From Bacillota bacterium (lineage in GTDB: Bacteria; Bacillota; Clostridia; DSM-8532): a stretch of DNA of 64,000 nt. Location: contig JAEZTB010000058.1 of the NCBI GenBank assembly GCA_023443745.1, positions 186,001-250,000 of the forward strand. The letters run 5' to 3'. Below the pieces are notes generated by a model, which worked only from the letters and a program-made list of their open reading frames with translations, searched no databases and was not told where the DNA came from. Both the position numbers and the translations under genes were made by a program. Positions within the stretch are counted from its first letter, which is position 1. Every line of letters starts with the position of its first letter. This document shows positions 26,894 to 35,180 of this stretch, piece by piece.

Positions 26894-27484
26894 TCACACT
26901 CTTTCCATTCCAGCTTCTATAGTTGACCAGACCTCTTCAATTCCTATCCGTTTAAGGGATGAGAATGGAATAACCTCTGTCTTTTCATCAAGTGAAAGAA
27001 CTGTTCTGATCCTGTCAATCTGTTTTTTGAAATCTGACCGGTTGAGCTTGTCGGCCTTTGTGGCCACCACGACTGCTACCCTGCCCGACTGTCTAATGAA
27101 GTCAAGCATCAGGATATCATCTTCGGTTGGGTCATGACGAATATCAACCAAAAGAAGGATCACCTTTAAGGAATCCCTGGTTGTTAGATAGGTTTCAGCT
27201 AAGAGCCCCCAGGATTTTCTCTCTTCCTTGGAAACCTTGGCGTAGCCATAACCGGGTAAATCCACCAGCATGAGTTCATCGTTAATATTATAGAAATTGA
27301 TAACCCGGGTCTTGCCGGGGGTGTTTCCAACCCTGGCAATGGCTTTTCGATTAACCAGGGCGTTGATGAGGGATGACTTCCCTACATTGGAGCGGCCTGC
27401 AAGCGCAATCTCAGGCCAGCCGTTCTGGGGATATCCCTTTGGTTCAACCGCTGTTATCATGAATTCAACTTTTTTGATTATCAT
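26894..27484 (-). CDS. engB: Ribosome biogenesis GTP-binding protein EngB (YsxC)
   Basis: EngB is an essential GTPase for assembly of the large ribosomal subunit. The 196-residue product has G1 GRSNVGKSSLINALVNR near residue 27, G2 region GKTRVINFY, G3 DLPGYGYAKV and G4 TKADKLNRSD. Its ATG overlaps the recN stop (ATGA), and it ends 4 bp before cinA. Family length is about 195. Confidence 0.95.
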   Translation of the reverse strand: MIIKKVEFMITAVEPKGYPQNGWPEIALAGRSNVGKSSLINALVNRKAIARVGNTPGKTRVINFYNINDELMLVDLPGYGYAKVSKEERKSWGLLAETYLTTRDSLKVILLLVDIRHDPTEDDILMLDFIRQSGRVAVVVATKADKLNRSDFKKQIDRIRTVLSLDEKTEVIPFSSLKRIGIEEVWSTIEAGMERV

Positions 27485-29172
27485 GTTGCGTTCCTTCCAT
27501 CCTTTAAAAGCTCCCGTGCAAGACTTCTGGCAGCCTCTGTTACATGTTCTCCGCTTAAAAGCCGGGTAATTTCATTTTCTCTGTCTTCTTCCTTTAAAAG
27601 CTTGACAGAGGTAAGGGTACGTCCTGACTGTTCCTTCTTCTCTATCAGATAATGGGCATCAGCCAGACAGGCGATTTGCGCATGATGGGTAATGCAGATG
27701 ACCTGATGGCTTTTCGCTACTGTTTTGAGCTTCTCTCCTACTTTTGAGGCGGCCTTGCCGCTCACACCCGTATCAATTTCATCAAAAACCATGGTGGGTA
27801 TGGCATCAATATTGGCTAGGATAGATTTTATAGCCAGCATGACACGGGACATCTCGCCACCTGATGCGATCTTTGACAAGGGCTTCAAGGGTTCCCCGAG
27901 GTTTGGCGAAAATAGAAACTCCACTTTATCGGTTCCGTCTTCATTAAAGCCTTCTTCCGGGCAGGCCGCTATAGTGACTGCAAATTGGGTTTTAGGCATT
28001 TCTAGTGCCGTGAGCTCCTCTTGAATACTATCCTGGAGAAGCTGTGCAGCCTCTTTTCTTAACCCATTCATTCGCCCGCACATTTTGTGCAATTCCTGCT
28101 CCATTTCCTCAATATCCTTTTTAAGGCTTAAAATGAGCTCTTCACTTCTTTCAATCTCATCAAGCCGCTTTTTTGCACCATTTAAGAATTGGAGAATATC
28201 CTCAATGGTTTCCCCATATTTGCGCTTCAGCCCTTGTATCAAGCTTATGCGTTCCTCAATTCTCTTATGTAGCTTTGGATCATACTCCATTCCATCCCGT
28301 ACATAGCGAACCTCGCGGGATAGTTCCGTCAGCTTGTCCTGCATGTCCTCCAAAGTTGCGCAGATGGATGCATAATGGGGGTCCAATTCCTCTATCTTCT
28401 GAAGGATTTCCAGTGATGAGCCCAGCTTGTCCAAAGCGCTTTCATCCTCAGTATCCTCACCCCGGAGCCATTCATAGGCATTGGAGAAGGCAGAAATAAT
28501 CTCCTCGGCATGGGAAAGAAGTCTGCTCTGACGCTCCAGTTCATTGTCCTCACCAATAAAAAGGCTGGCTTTTTCGATCTCCTCAATCTGAAAGCGAAGC
28601 ATGTCCAGGGTGCGTTCCCGTTCCTTTCCCTCCCCTGAAAGAGCCCGAAGGCGCGCCTTTAACTCTCTCAAATGCTCCAGCTCGGCTTGATATTTCCTTT
28701 TTTCCTCAACCAGCCGCTCCCCCGAGAATAGATCCAAAAGCCCGATATGAGTCTCGGTACGCAATAATGACTGGTTGTCATGCTGGCCATGAATATCCAC
28801 CAGCTTTTGACCAATATCCTTCAGCATGGTAACGGTTATCATTGTTCCGTTGATTCTGCATATGTTTTTCCCCGCCTCAGTGAAGGTACGGGAAACAAGA
28901 ACTGTTTCATCCTCCTGGGGCTCGATGCCATAGGATTCCAGTAATGCAGCAAAAGACGGATCATGTGAAAAAAGGCCCTGAACAGTGGCCTTATCGCTGC
29001 CTGCGCGAATAAGCTCCCGTGAAACCCGGGATCCCAAAAGAGCATTAAGAGAATCGATGAGGATTGATTTTCCCGCACCTGTTTCTCCTGTAAGCACATT
29101 AAAGCCCTCAAACAGTGTCATATTCAGTTTTTCAATAATTGCCACATTCTCAATTAAAAGCTGAATAAGCAT
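27481..29172 (-). CDS. recN: DNA repair protein RecN
   Basis: RecN is an SMC-like ATPase acting early in double-strand break repair. The 563-residue product has Walker A GETGAGKSILIDSL near residue 30, a long central coiled coil with a short hinge, and C-terminal signature and Walker B motifs (ASGGEMSRVMLAIKSIL, VFDEIDTGVSGKAA). It starts 8 bp after argR and overlaps engB by 4 bp. Its own ribosome binding site is weak, so expression may rely on coupling. No LexA box is seen directly before it. Confidence 0.95.
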   Translation of the reverse strand: MLIQLLIENVAIIEKLNMTLFEGFNVLTGETGAGKSILIDSLNALLGSRVSRELIRAGSDKATVQGLFSHDPSFAALLESYGIEPQEDETVLVSRTFTEAGKNICRINGTMITVTMLKDIGQKLVDIHGQHDNQSLLRTETHIGLLDLFSGERLVEEKRKYQAELEHLRELKARLRALSGEGKERERTLDMLRFQIEEIEKASLFIGEDNELERQSRLLSHAEEIISAFSNAYEWLRGEDTEDESALDKLGSSLEILQKIEELDPHYASICATLEDMQDKLTELSREVRYVRDGMEYDPKLHKRIEERISLIQGLKRKYGETIEDILQFLNGAKKRLDEIERSEELILSLKKDIEEMEQELHKMCGRMNGLRKEAAQLLQDSIQEELTALEMPKTQFAVTIAACPEEGFNEDGTDKVEFLFSPNLGEPLKPLSKIASGGEMSRVMLAIKSILANIDAIPTMVFDEIDTGVSGKAASKVGEKLKTVAKSHQVICITHHAQIACLADAHYLIEKKEQSGRTLTSVKLLKEEDRENEITRLLSGEHVTEAARSLARELLKDGRNAT

Positions 29173-29180
29173 AACAGCGT

Positions 29181-29639
29181 TTAGGACACCCCTCTCACCA
29201 TGCGCGTGAATTTTTCCATGAGGTCTTCTGCAATTTTTTCAGCCCGGCAAACAATCATGATGGTGTCATCCCCCGCTATTGTCCCGACAATATCGTTCCA
29301 TCCCAGGGCATCCAATGTGGCCGCAACAGCCTGAGCCATACCCGGAAGGGTCTTGATGACAAGAATATTGTTGGCGTAATCGCAGGAAACGAAGGCCTCT
29401 TTTATGATAACAAGCAATCTGTCATTCATATTGCCGCTATCTCCGTGTATGGCCGAATAGCGATACTTGCCTCCGGGTGTCAATACCTTGACCAGCCTGA
29501 GCTCCTTGATGTCTCGTGAAATTGTGGCCTGGGTGACATCCATACCGATTTCTCTCAGTTTATCAGCTAATTCATCCTGGGTCTCAATTTCATAGGACTC
29601 AATAATGTCCAGAATCTTGGCATGGCGATTATACTTCAT
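29181..29639 (-). CDS. argR: Arginine repressor ArgR
   Basis: ArgR is a hexameric arginine-responsive repressor. The 152-residue product has an N-terminal winged helix (IETQDELADKLREIGMDVTQ, ATISRDIKELRLVKV) and a C-terminal oligomerisation domain (GTIAGDDTIMIVCR, with the conserved GD pair binding arginine). Start at ATG 29639: GGAGG lies 5 nt upstream; the in-frame GTG 29651 overlaps it. It sits between nadK and recN, the standard Bacillota arrangement. No clear ARG box was found nearby. Confidence 0.95.
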   Translation of the reverse strand: MKYNRHAKILDIIESYEIETQDELADKLREIGMDVTQATISRDIKELRLVKVLTPGGKYRYSAIHGDSGNMNDRLLVIIKEAFVSCDYANNILVIKTLPGMAQAVAATLDALGWNDIVGTIAGDDTIMIVCRAEKIAEDLMEKFTRMVRGVS

Positions 29640-29705
29640 ACCTTCCTCCACAAACCTTATGGTTCATTCCTTTGGGATGATCAAAATTTATACTTTGATT
29701 GCTCC

Positions 29706-30551
29706 TTAACTATGTATCTTGGACCGCAATACATCATAATAGTTCACCTGGCTGACCGAAGCGAAGAAAACATTATTCCGGGATGCTCGGGCACAAACCA
29801 AATCACCCTGCTGAAGCGCGAACCCTTCCTGTCCGTCTAGGGTGAGCATGGCACTGATCTCACCGTTTTCATCGATACTCACCTTTACAGTCCGGGAGTC
29901 CGAGACGATAAATGAACGGGAATAAAGAATATGCGCGCATATGGGCGAAATGACCATGAGCTTCATATCAGGCTGCACAATAGGTCCTCCTGCCGACAGG
30001 GAATACCCTGTTGAGCCGGTAGGGGTGGAGACGATAATCCCATCCCCCGGAAAGGAATCCACATATTTTTCATCCAGCATGACTTTGAGTCTCAAAATTC
30101 GGGATAGAGCCATCCGCGATACCACGGCATCATTAATGGCAATATCTTCATAAACCTTTTCTCCTTGACGGATGACCTCTACCTCCAAAACCATTCGGGG
30201 CTGAATATGAAAATCCCCTTCTGCAATTTTATCAATAGCCCATTCAATGTCTTTTGCTTCTACCTCCGCCAAGAACCCCACAGTACCTTTGTTAATACCC
30301 AAAACAGGCTTTTTGTGTACATAAGCCTGACGGGCAACCTTTAGAAAAGTCCCGTCGCCACCCACACAAATGATAAAATCCGAGTCCGCGATAACCGAGG
30401 CGGACGGGAGAGCGGGCAGACTGATGCAGGCCTTGACATCCTGCTCAACAATGGCTTGAAAGCCCTTTTCCAAGAGCTTTTGCACAATTAATGACGTATA
30501 TTTAAATTCAATGTCTTTAGCTTTGTTTACAATTATTCCTATTTTTTTCAA
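29706..30551 (-). CDS. nadK: NAD kinase
   Basis: NadK phosphorylates NAD to NADP. The 281-residue product has the catalytic VGGDGTFLKVAR motif near residue 63, AINDAVVSR near 138 and GSTGYSLSAGGPIV near 173. The start is TTG 30551 with AGGTGA 7 nt upstream. It is the promoter-proximal gene of nadK-argR-recN-engB-cinA-murJ. A 10-bp inverted repeat lies at the predicted transcription start. Confidence 0.95.
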   Translation of the reverse strand: MKKIGIIVNKAKDIEFKYTSLIVQKLLEKGFQAIVEQDVKACISLPALPSASVIADSDFIICVGGDGTFLKVARQAYVHKKPVLGINKGTVGFLAEVEAKDIEWAIDKIAEGDFHIQPRMVLEVEVIRQGEKVYEDIAINDAVVSRMALSRILRLKVMLDEKYVDSFPGDGIIVSTPTGSTGYSLSAGGPIVQPDMKLMVISPICAHILYSRSFIVSDSRTVKVSIDENGEISAMLTLDGQEGFALQQGDLVCARASRNNVFFASVSQVNYYDVLRSKIHS

Positions 30552-30579
30552 TACATCTTCACCTTATTGTTATTCCTTT

Positions 30580-30646
30580 TAGGGTTATCCGACCCACGAA
30601 AAAGCTGGATAACCCTATTATACATTTCATTCGCATATTAATACAA
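30580..30646 (-). promoter_or_regulatory. Promoter of the nadK operon with inverted repeat at the start site
   Basis: Minus strand -35 TTGTAT (30641-30646), 18 bp spacer, -10 TATAAT (30617-30622). Directly downstream is a perfect 10-bp inverted repeat, AGGGTTATCC at 30580-30589 and GGATAACCCT at 30607-30616, with a spacer of 17 nt. It straddles the expected start site and could be an operator or a 5' stem-loop. Confidence 0.6.
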
Positions 30647-30791
30647 CCGTTATTCCAAACCTACTCAAAAACATGGTTTTTCAGAGTGTTGGTATGGAAA
30701 TACTTAACATTTTTCACGCCTATATTTTATCATAATAAGTAAATTATGCCAACATTGATTATTACCCTGGCGCTGCAATTGACCTAAACAT

Positions 30792-32384
30792 CTATTCTTC
30801 TTCGGTATTTTTCCGGCGCCAAGGTACCGCAAGGCTGTCAAGCTTCTGAACGACCTCCTCCAAACCACAGACGGCCATGATATTAAAGATGGGTATAAAA
30901 AAGGTGAGGTACCGGGAACGGGTTTCCCATGCCAATAGGAAGATCATAATACCCAGACAGGATAACACCATGACAGACTTTAATCCCCCCATATTCCGGG
31001 ATAGGATTGCACCTATCGTTCCGAAAAGCATCAAAAACAGGGTCGTTGAATGTACGATCTGGCATAGCATCAAATAGTGGGAATTGGTGTTCTTGCCGTC
31101 GTCGTACAATACATATTGATGAAAAGCTCCCCGTTTTAGCGGTTCCCGCGCCAGCTTGACAGGGGCGAAATAGGTTCCGTCTGTCCATGTCCACTCAAGC
31201 TTTTTAAACAGAAATGATGCATACCCCTTTAGCCCAAAGCCGTTAAGCCTTTCTTCCATGCGGCTCAAATTAGCCTTTATACGCTCCGATTTGGTTTCAA
31301 AGGACCTTGAGTAGGTTAAATCCTCACCGCTAAAGCCTCCATAGCCGTAGGAAGTGCCTCCTTCCTTGATGGGGCGATTCATCCCCATCATAAGCCAATG
31401 GGTATAGGGCAGGGCTCTCTCGCTGGAAATATTTTTTCGGTAGCCCATAAGGCCAACATAAGAATTGAATATCGCCAGGATGAGAAGGAAAGCCAGTATA
31501 GCCGAAGGTAATGAAAAGATCAGCTTCTGAAAACCGGAAGAAGGAGAACCCTTAAGCACGACAGAAATGATAAGCTCAATGATGGCGGCAATAAGTACGA
31601 TGGCCGCTATGGGCTTAATTAAAAAGCCCATTGCTGAAAAAACACCTATCAATGAAAAATAAAGCACCTGCTTCCATGGGCAGCTTGCGTCCCGCCACCT
31701 TATCCAGAAGTACAGAGATAGGACAGGAAAAGGTAAAGCAAGTGTGTCCGTATAGACAATGGGTACATAAAGATACAAGGGAGTGGAAAGCAGGCAGAAA
31801 AGCATGACAATGACTGCAGCATTGATTCCGAGTACCTTTTTGGTTAGTAAATAAGCACCTGCAACCGATAGGGATATGGCCATTATATTAAGTATATACA
31901 GACTCTTATCGGCATCATTGAATTTTTTCAGATATGTGCCGATGATTATGGCCGGGTTAAGGTTATGGGGATACAACTCGAAATAATTACTGTTTACAAT
32001 GGATTGCCCTAAAGAAATTTGCTTAGCACCGTTAATGACTTCACCAAAATCCCAGGTAGGCTTAACCTTAAATGTTTGTGCACAGAATATTTCCAGCATG
32101 ATAAAGAGTATAAACATTAAAATGGAGCAGACTTCTTTTGTCTTGTCGCTCAAAGCAGTAAGTATATACCTTCGGATAACCCACAATACCAGACAAAACA
32201 CAAGGACTACCCCTAAAGCGGCAATATTCTTCAGAGGAAGCTGTTTAATATTAACAATCGGGAAAACCGTTCTAAAGCTGACGTAAATCAGCGCTATAGA
32301 AAAGACTGAAAAAATGAAATACCTACAAACATCACCCAATGTGATTTTCGATGTTCTGCCCTTATATTCTGCTTCTGTGATCAT
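30792..32384 (-). CDS. Multi-pass membrane glycosyltransferase-like protein (GT-C/GT39 style)
   Basis: A 530-residue integral membrane protein with roughly a dozen hydrophobic helices and a soluble C-terminal-half segment of about 100 residues (near residues 330-420). The first extracytoplasmic loop contains acidic residues (TWDFGEVINGA), as in GT-C lipid-sugar-dependent glycosyltransferases of the PMT/ArnT group. It may glycosylate a surface protein or polymer using a lipid-linked sugar. No polysaccharide genes are nearby. Its stop is 240 bp from nadK, and it lies 35 bp after the HAAS gene, so it may share the padR transcript. Specific function unknown. Confidence 0.7.
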   Translation of the reverse strand: MITEAEYKGRTSKITLGDVCRYFIFSVFSIALIYVSFRTVFPIVNIKQLPLKNIAALGVVLVFCLVLWVIRRYILTALSDKTKEVCSILMFILFIMLEIFCAQTFKVKPTWDFGEVINGAKQISLGQSIVNSNYFELYPHNLNPAIIIGTYLKKFNDADKSLYILNIMAISLSVAGAYLLTKKVLGINAAVIVMLFCLLSTPLYLYVPIVYTDTLALPFPVLSLYFWIRWRDASCPWKQVLYFSLIGVFSAMGFLIKPIAAIVLIAAIIELIISVVLKGSPSSGFQKLIFSLPSAILAFLLILAIFNSYVGLMGYRKNISSERALPYTHWLMMGMNRPIKEGGTSYGYGGFSGEDLTYSRSFETKSERIKANLSRMEERLNGFGLKGYASFLFKKLEWTWTDGTYFAPVKLAREPLKRGAFHQYVLYDDGKNTNSHYLMLCQIVHSTTLFLMLFGTIGAILSRNMGGLKSVMVLSCLGIMIFLLAWETRSRYLTFFIPIFNIMAVCGLEEVVQKLDSLAVPWRRKNTEEE

Positions 32385-32419
32385 TTATACACACCTGTCG
32401 CTTCATTGTCATCATCGTA

Positions 32420-33409
32420 TTAGCCGGCCGGATCCATCTTTCCCAGGGATCGTACAAAGCGATAGCCATAACGACCCAGTTCAAAAACACCTACAAGAAT
32501 AATGGTCACAAGAACACTTCTATATGCCCTATAGATCAAGTTGGACAGGGTCTCCTGCAATTGTAAATCAGCCAGACGGGAAACATCCACTAATGCAGGT
32601 CCTGTAAGCATCATTACCGCAAGGCCAATCAGTCCCAGTGCACCCGCTATCTCTAAAGCAAAGGTATAGGCTTTATACTTTCCATCAACTAAAAGTAAAA
32701 CCAGCTTTAAAAAGCTTAACCCAATCAGGACATTAATAAACGGTATATATTTTGAAAGCGCATCCAATTGAATCAAGTTGATAAACTCCCGTCTCTCATT
32801 GAAATAAAAGCCCAGGGTCCTGGGATAAAAATTAAGAATGATAAAGAAAAGTATTGTAAAAAACAAACCCACGAGATGCTCCGATATTTTTATCGTCTCT
32901 GATGGTTTTGGAACAGCTGGGAGCTCCCTGGGCTCCCAGGTATCATGAGGATTTGGGCTATCTTTGTCTGAAACCGCATTAACTCTCTCAGAGAGAGCAA
33001 AGGCCACTGTAATAACGCCAATGGTCCCGAAAAATGCTGAAGCAGCCTGCCCCACGAAATAGAAGAGATTAAGCACTGCGTCACCTTTTTCAACCGACTC
33101 CACGATGAAACCTATAACAAGGGCTATAGCAGCCAATGTCAAGAAAATTTTCAACATCAACATATAGAGCCCGTAAAATCTTGGTCCAATGACATAGCAC
33201 CCCTCCTTATAGTAATTTTCAGCCATGGCCGAGGGGGCTCCAAACTCCTTCAAAACTGCAATAATATCTTCTTCTTTAGGCTTATTCCCCTGGGTCTTTT
33301 CATCCAGGGCGTCCATAATGAGAGATCTCAGCTCTTTTTCAATATCTTTTCTGTTTTTTGTAGGTAAGTGCTTTACCACAGCATACACATAACGCTCCAC
33401 TAAATCCAT
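32420..33409 (-). CDS. Membrane protein with N-terminal HAAS-type domain
   Basis: A 329-residue protein. The first 75 residues form a helical HAAS/DUF1700-like domain (MDLVERYVYAVVKHLPTKNR, then KDIEKELRSLIMDALDE), which in other Bacillota is encoded next to PadR regulators. It is followed by about six to seven membrane helices. Start chosen at ATG 33409 with AGGAGG 7 nt upstream, discarding 18 upstream codons that overlap padR. It is 11 bp from padR, so the two are co-transcribed. A membrane-stress or signalling role with PadR is plausible but unproven. Confidence 0.78.
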   Translation of the reverse strand: MDLVERYVYAVVKHLPTKNRKDIEKELRSLIMDALDEKTQGNKPKEEDIIAVLKEFGAPSAMAENYYKEGCYVIGPRFYGLYMLMLKIFLTLAAIALVIGFIVESVEKGDAVLNLFYFVGQAASAFFGTIGVITVAFALSERVNAVSDKDSPNPHDTWEPRELPAVPKPSETIKISEHLVGLFFTILFFIILNFYPRTLGFYFNERREFINLIQLDALSKYIPFINVLIGLSFLKLVLLLVDGKYKAYTFALEIAGALGLIGLAVMMLTGPALVDVSRLADLQLQETLSNLIYRAYRSVLVTIILVGVFELGRYGYRFVRSLGKMDPAG

Positions 33410-33420
33410 AAGGCTTCCTC

Positions 33421-33750
33421 CTATTTCAACATTTCCTTCATGGCTGCAACCATCTTGTTCCATTCCTTTTCAAGGCTTCCCAATACATGCCTTCCATCTT
33501 CACTTAATGTATAATAACGCCTGGGTCTGGACTCCTCCAAGGACCAATCACTGTCCAGGAGACCCTGTTTCTCCAGCCTTCTCAGCAAAGGATAGAGGGT
33601 ACTCTGGTCAATTTCAAGGCCATTCTCCTTTAAATCCTGAACAAGTGAATAGCCATATTTCTTCTCTTTCAACCGCCCCAGCACACACAAAACAAGCGTC
33701 CCTCTCCTAAGCTCCAGAACCAGGCCCTCATATATTGTTTCTCTGTCCAA
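33421..33750 (-). CDS. PadR family transcriptional regulator
   Basis: A 109-residue winged-helix regulator of the short PadR class. The HTH is in LRRGTLVLCVLGRLKEKKYG and DQSTLYPLLRRLEKQGLL, followed by the beta wing (ESRPRRYYTLSEDG) and a C-terminal dimerisation helix. Start taken as TTG 33750 with AAAGGGTG 6 nt upstream; the open frame extends to 33849 but runs through the promoter. It is followed by the HAAS membrane protein gene. A perfect palindrome inside its promoter suggests autorepression. Confidence 0.9.
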   Translation of the reverse strand: MDRETIYEGLVLELRRGTLVLCVLGRLKEKKYGYSLVQDLKENGLEIDQSTLYPLLRRLEKQGLLDSDWSLEESRPRRYYTLSEDGRHVLGSLEKEWNKMVAAMKEMLK

Positions 33751-33780
33751 CCTTATCACCCTTTTTATTCCATTAGCACT

Positions 33781-33810
33781 ATTATACTGTATGTCATACA
33801 CTATTGTCAA
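33781..33810 (-). promoter_or_regulatory. Promoter of padR with embedded palindromic operator
   Basis: Minus strand consensus -35 TTGACA (33805-33810), 18 bp spacer, consensus -10 TATAAT (33781-33786). The spacer holds a 13-bp palindrome, TGTATGTCATACA at 33788-33800 (arms of 6, one central base). Position and symmetry fit a PadR autoregulatory operator. Confidence 0.75.
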
Positions 33811-33947
33811 TTTAATATTATTATATTCATAATACACTTTTTGACTCAACTTTTGATTAAAAATTTCGAATAAAAAATGACATCCTGCACAGAATCACAT
33901 TAGAAAGTAAGCTAAATACGTAAATGTATTAACAAAGGAGACTCAAC

Positions 33948-34391
33948 ATGAATGAGAGAACAAAACGTGATTTGAAAGAGCTTATTATAAACCAGGAGGT
34001 TATGATTGAATCCTATACCAGAATGATCGATAAGGCAAAGGATGATGAACTGAAGGACTTTTTTAGATCCTTGCAGGAAAACCACTTTGAACAAATGATG
34101 ATGATTTCGGATCGCGTTATCGAACTGGGAGATGAACCGAAATTTAGGACTGGGTTTACCGGTGTTATGGACGAAATGCGCCATAAAAAAAGTAAGGAAA
34201 ACAAAATCACCGATTTTGATTTAGCACAGATTGCTTTGGACGGCGAGCGTTTAAACGCGGAAAAGCACGCCAGCTTCCAACTGGGCGAGGTTGATCCCAC
34301 AAGCCTTGAAATTTTGCAAATGACCATCAACGCTGATGAGCAAAATATTAAAGAGCTGGAAGAGTACGTTCAGCACTATGAAGTGCAATAG
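33948..34391 (+). CDS. Ferritin-like four-helix protein (DUF2383-type), paralogue 1
   Basis: A 147-residue, fully helical, acidic protein. Glu and His are spaced along predicted helices (NQEVMIESYTRMI near residue 16; ENHFEQMMMISDRVIELGDE near 44; DGERLNAEKHASF; ADEQNIKELEEYV), which suits a ferritin-like four-helix bundle that may bind metal. Same length and plan as the gene at 38533-38976. AAAGGAG precedes ATG. Monocistronic; its stop is 14 bp from the convergent response regulator. Biochemical role unknown. Confidence 0.75.
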   Translation: MNERTKRDLKELIINQEVMIESYTRMIDKAKDDELKDFFRSLQENHFEQMMMISDRVIELGDEPKFRTGFTGVMDEMRHKKSKENKITDFDLAQIALDGERLNAEKHASFQLGEVDPTSLEILQMTINADEQNIKELEEYVQHYEVQ

Positions 34392-34405
34392 ATTGAGCAA
34401 GGCTT

Positions 34406-35158
34406 TCATGCCATTTCACGGTATTGTTTCGGGGACATGCCCGTAATTGAGCGGAAGACTTTCGAAAAATAGGCAATATCGCTGTAACCAATCTTATGGG
34501 ATACTTCATAAACCTTAAGACTGGTCTCCCTGAGATATTTTTTTGCGTAGTCGATTCTGATATTATTGAGGATGTCCACAAAGTTCATATCCGTGCCTTT
34601 TTTCAGTACACGGCAGAGATGCCATGTACTGATATAAAGATAATCCGCCAATTGCTGCAGGGTAATCTTCTCAGAGTAATGTTCATTGATATAGTTTATG
34701 GCCCGGGAGACAATAAAGTTGCCCTCGGGCTCATCCTCCAGCTTTGTATTTGTATTGTGAGGCGCATAGTTCTCAAGAGGGATGCCAGAAAGCTTGAGCA
34801 TTGCGGCGTTTAAAGCCTCGTGAATCTCGTCCATCTTGGACGGCTTTAGAAGGAAGCGCAATACTCCCAGCGAGATGGCGGACTGGGCATAGTCAAAATC
34901 CCTGTAGCCGGAAAGAACTATAATTTGCATCTGAGGAAATTCGCCTGTAAGCTCCTTCAACATTTCAAGACCATTCAAATAAGGCATGCGGACATCGGTC
35001 ACAACGATATCCGGCTTGTGCTTACGGATAAGCGCAAGACCTTCCTTGCCATTTGTGGCTGAAGCTACAACCTTGCATTTATATTTGTCCCAGGGAACGG
35101 TAGCCTGAAGCCCCTCGATGATAATATCCTCATCATCCAATAGAATAACCTTGAACAC
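34406..35158 (-). CDS. Response regulator, YesN/AraC type (short)
   Basis: A 250-residue regulator. Receiver domain: D8-D9 acidic pair, phospho-acceptor D55 in DIVVTDVRMPYLNG, and the conserved Lys in FLLKPSKMDE. C-terminal AraC domain: EKITLQQLADYLYISTWHLC and the second HTH VYEVSHKIGYSDIAYFSKVF. It lacks the long middle region of the regulator at 10851-12434. Start taken as GTG 35158, ten bases after AAGGA; the frame to 35251 overlaps the binding-protein gene and encodes no receiver residues. Last gene of a kinase - binding protein - regulator set. Confidence 0.9.
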   Translation of the reverse strand: MFKVILLDDEDIIIEGLQATVPWDKYKCKVVASATNGKEGLALIRKHKPDIVVTDVRMPYLNGLEMLKELTGEFPQMQIIVLSGYRDFDYAQSAISLGVLRFLLKPSKMDEIHEALNAAMLKLSGIPLENYAPHNTNTKLEDEPEGNFIVSRAINYINEHYSEKITLQQLADYLYISTWHLCRVLKKGTDMNFVDILNNIRIDYAKKYLRETSLKVYEVSHKIGYSDIAYFSKVFRSITGMSPKQYREMA

Positions 35159-35180
35159 ATCAACACCGTCCTTAAACGCT

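Noticed and set aside
30660..30705. Imperfect hairpin with AAAAAC/GTTTTT arms after the glycosyltransferase-like gene
   Set aside because: Several mismatches and no T run on the minus strand; too weak to call a terminator.
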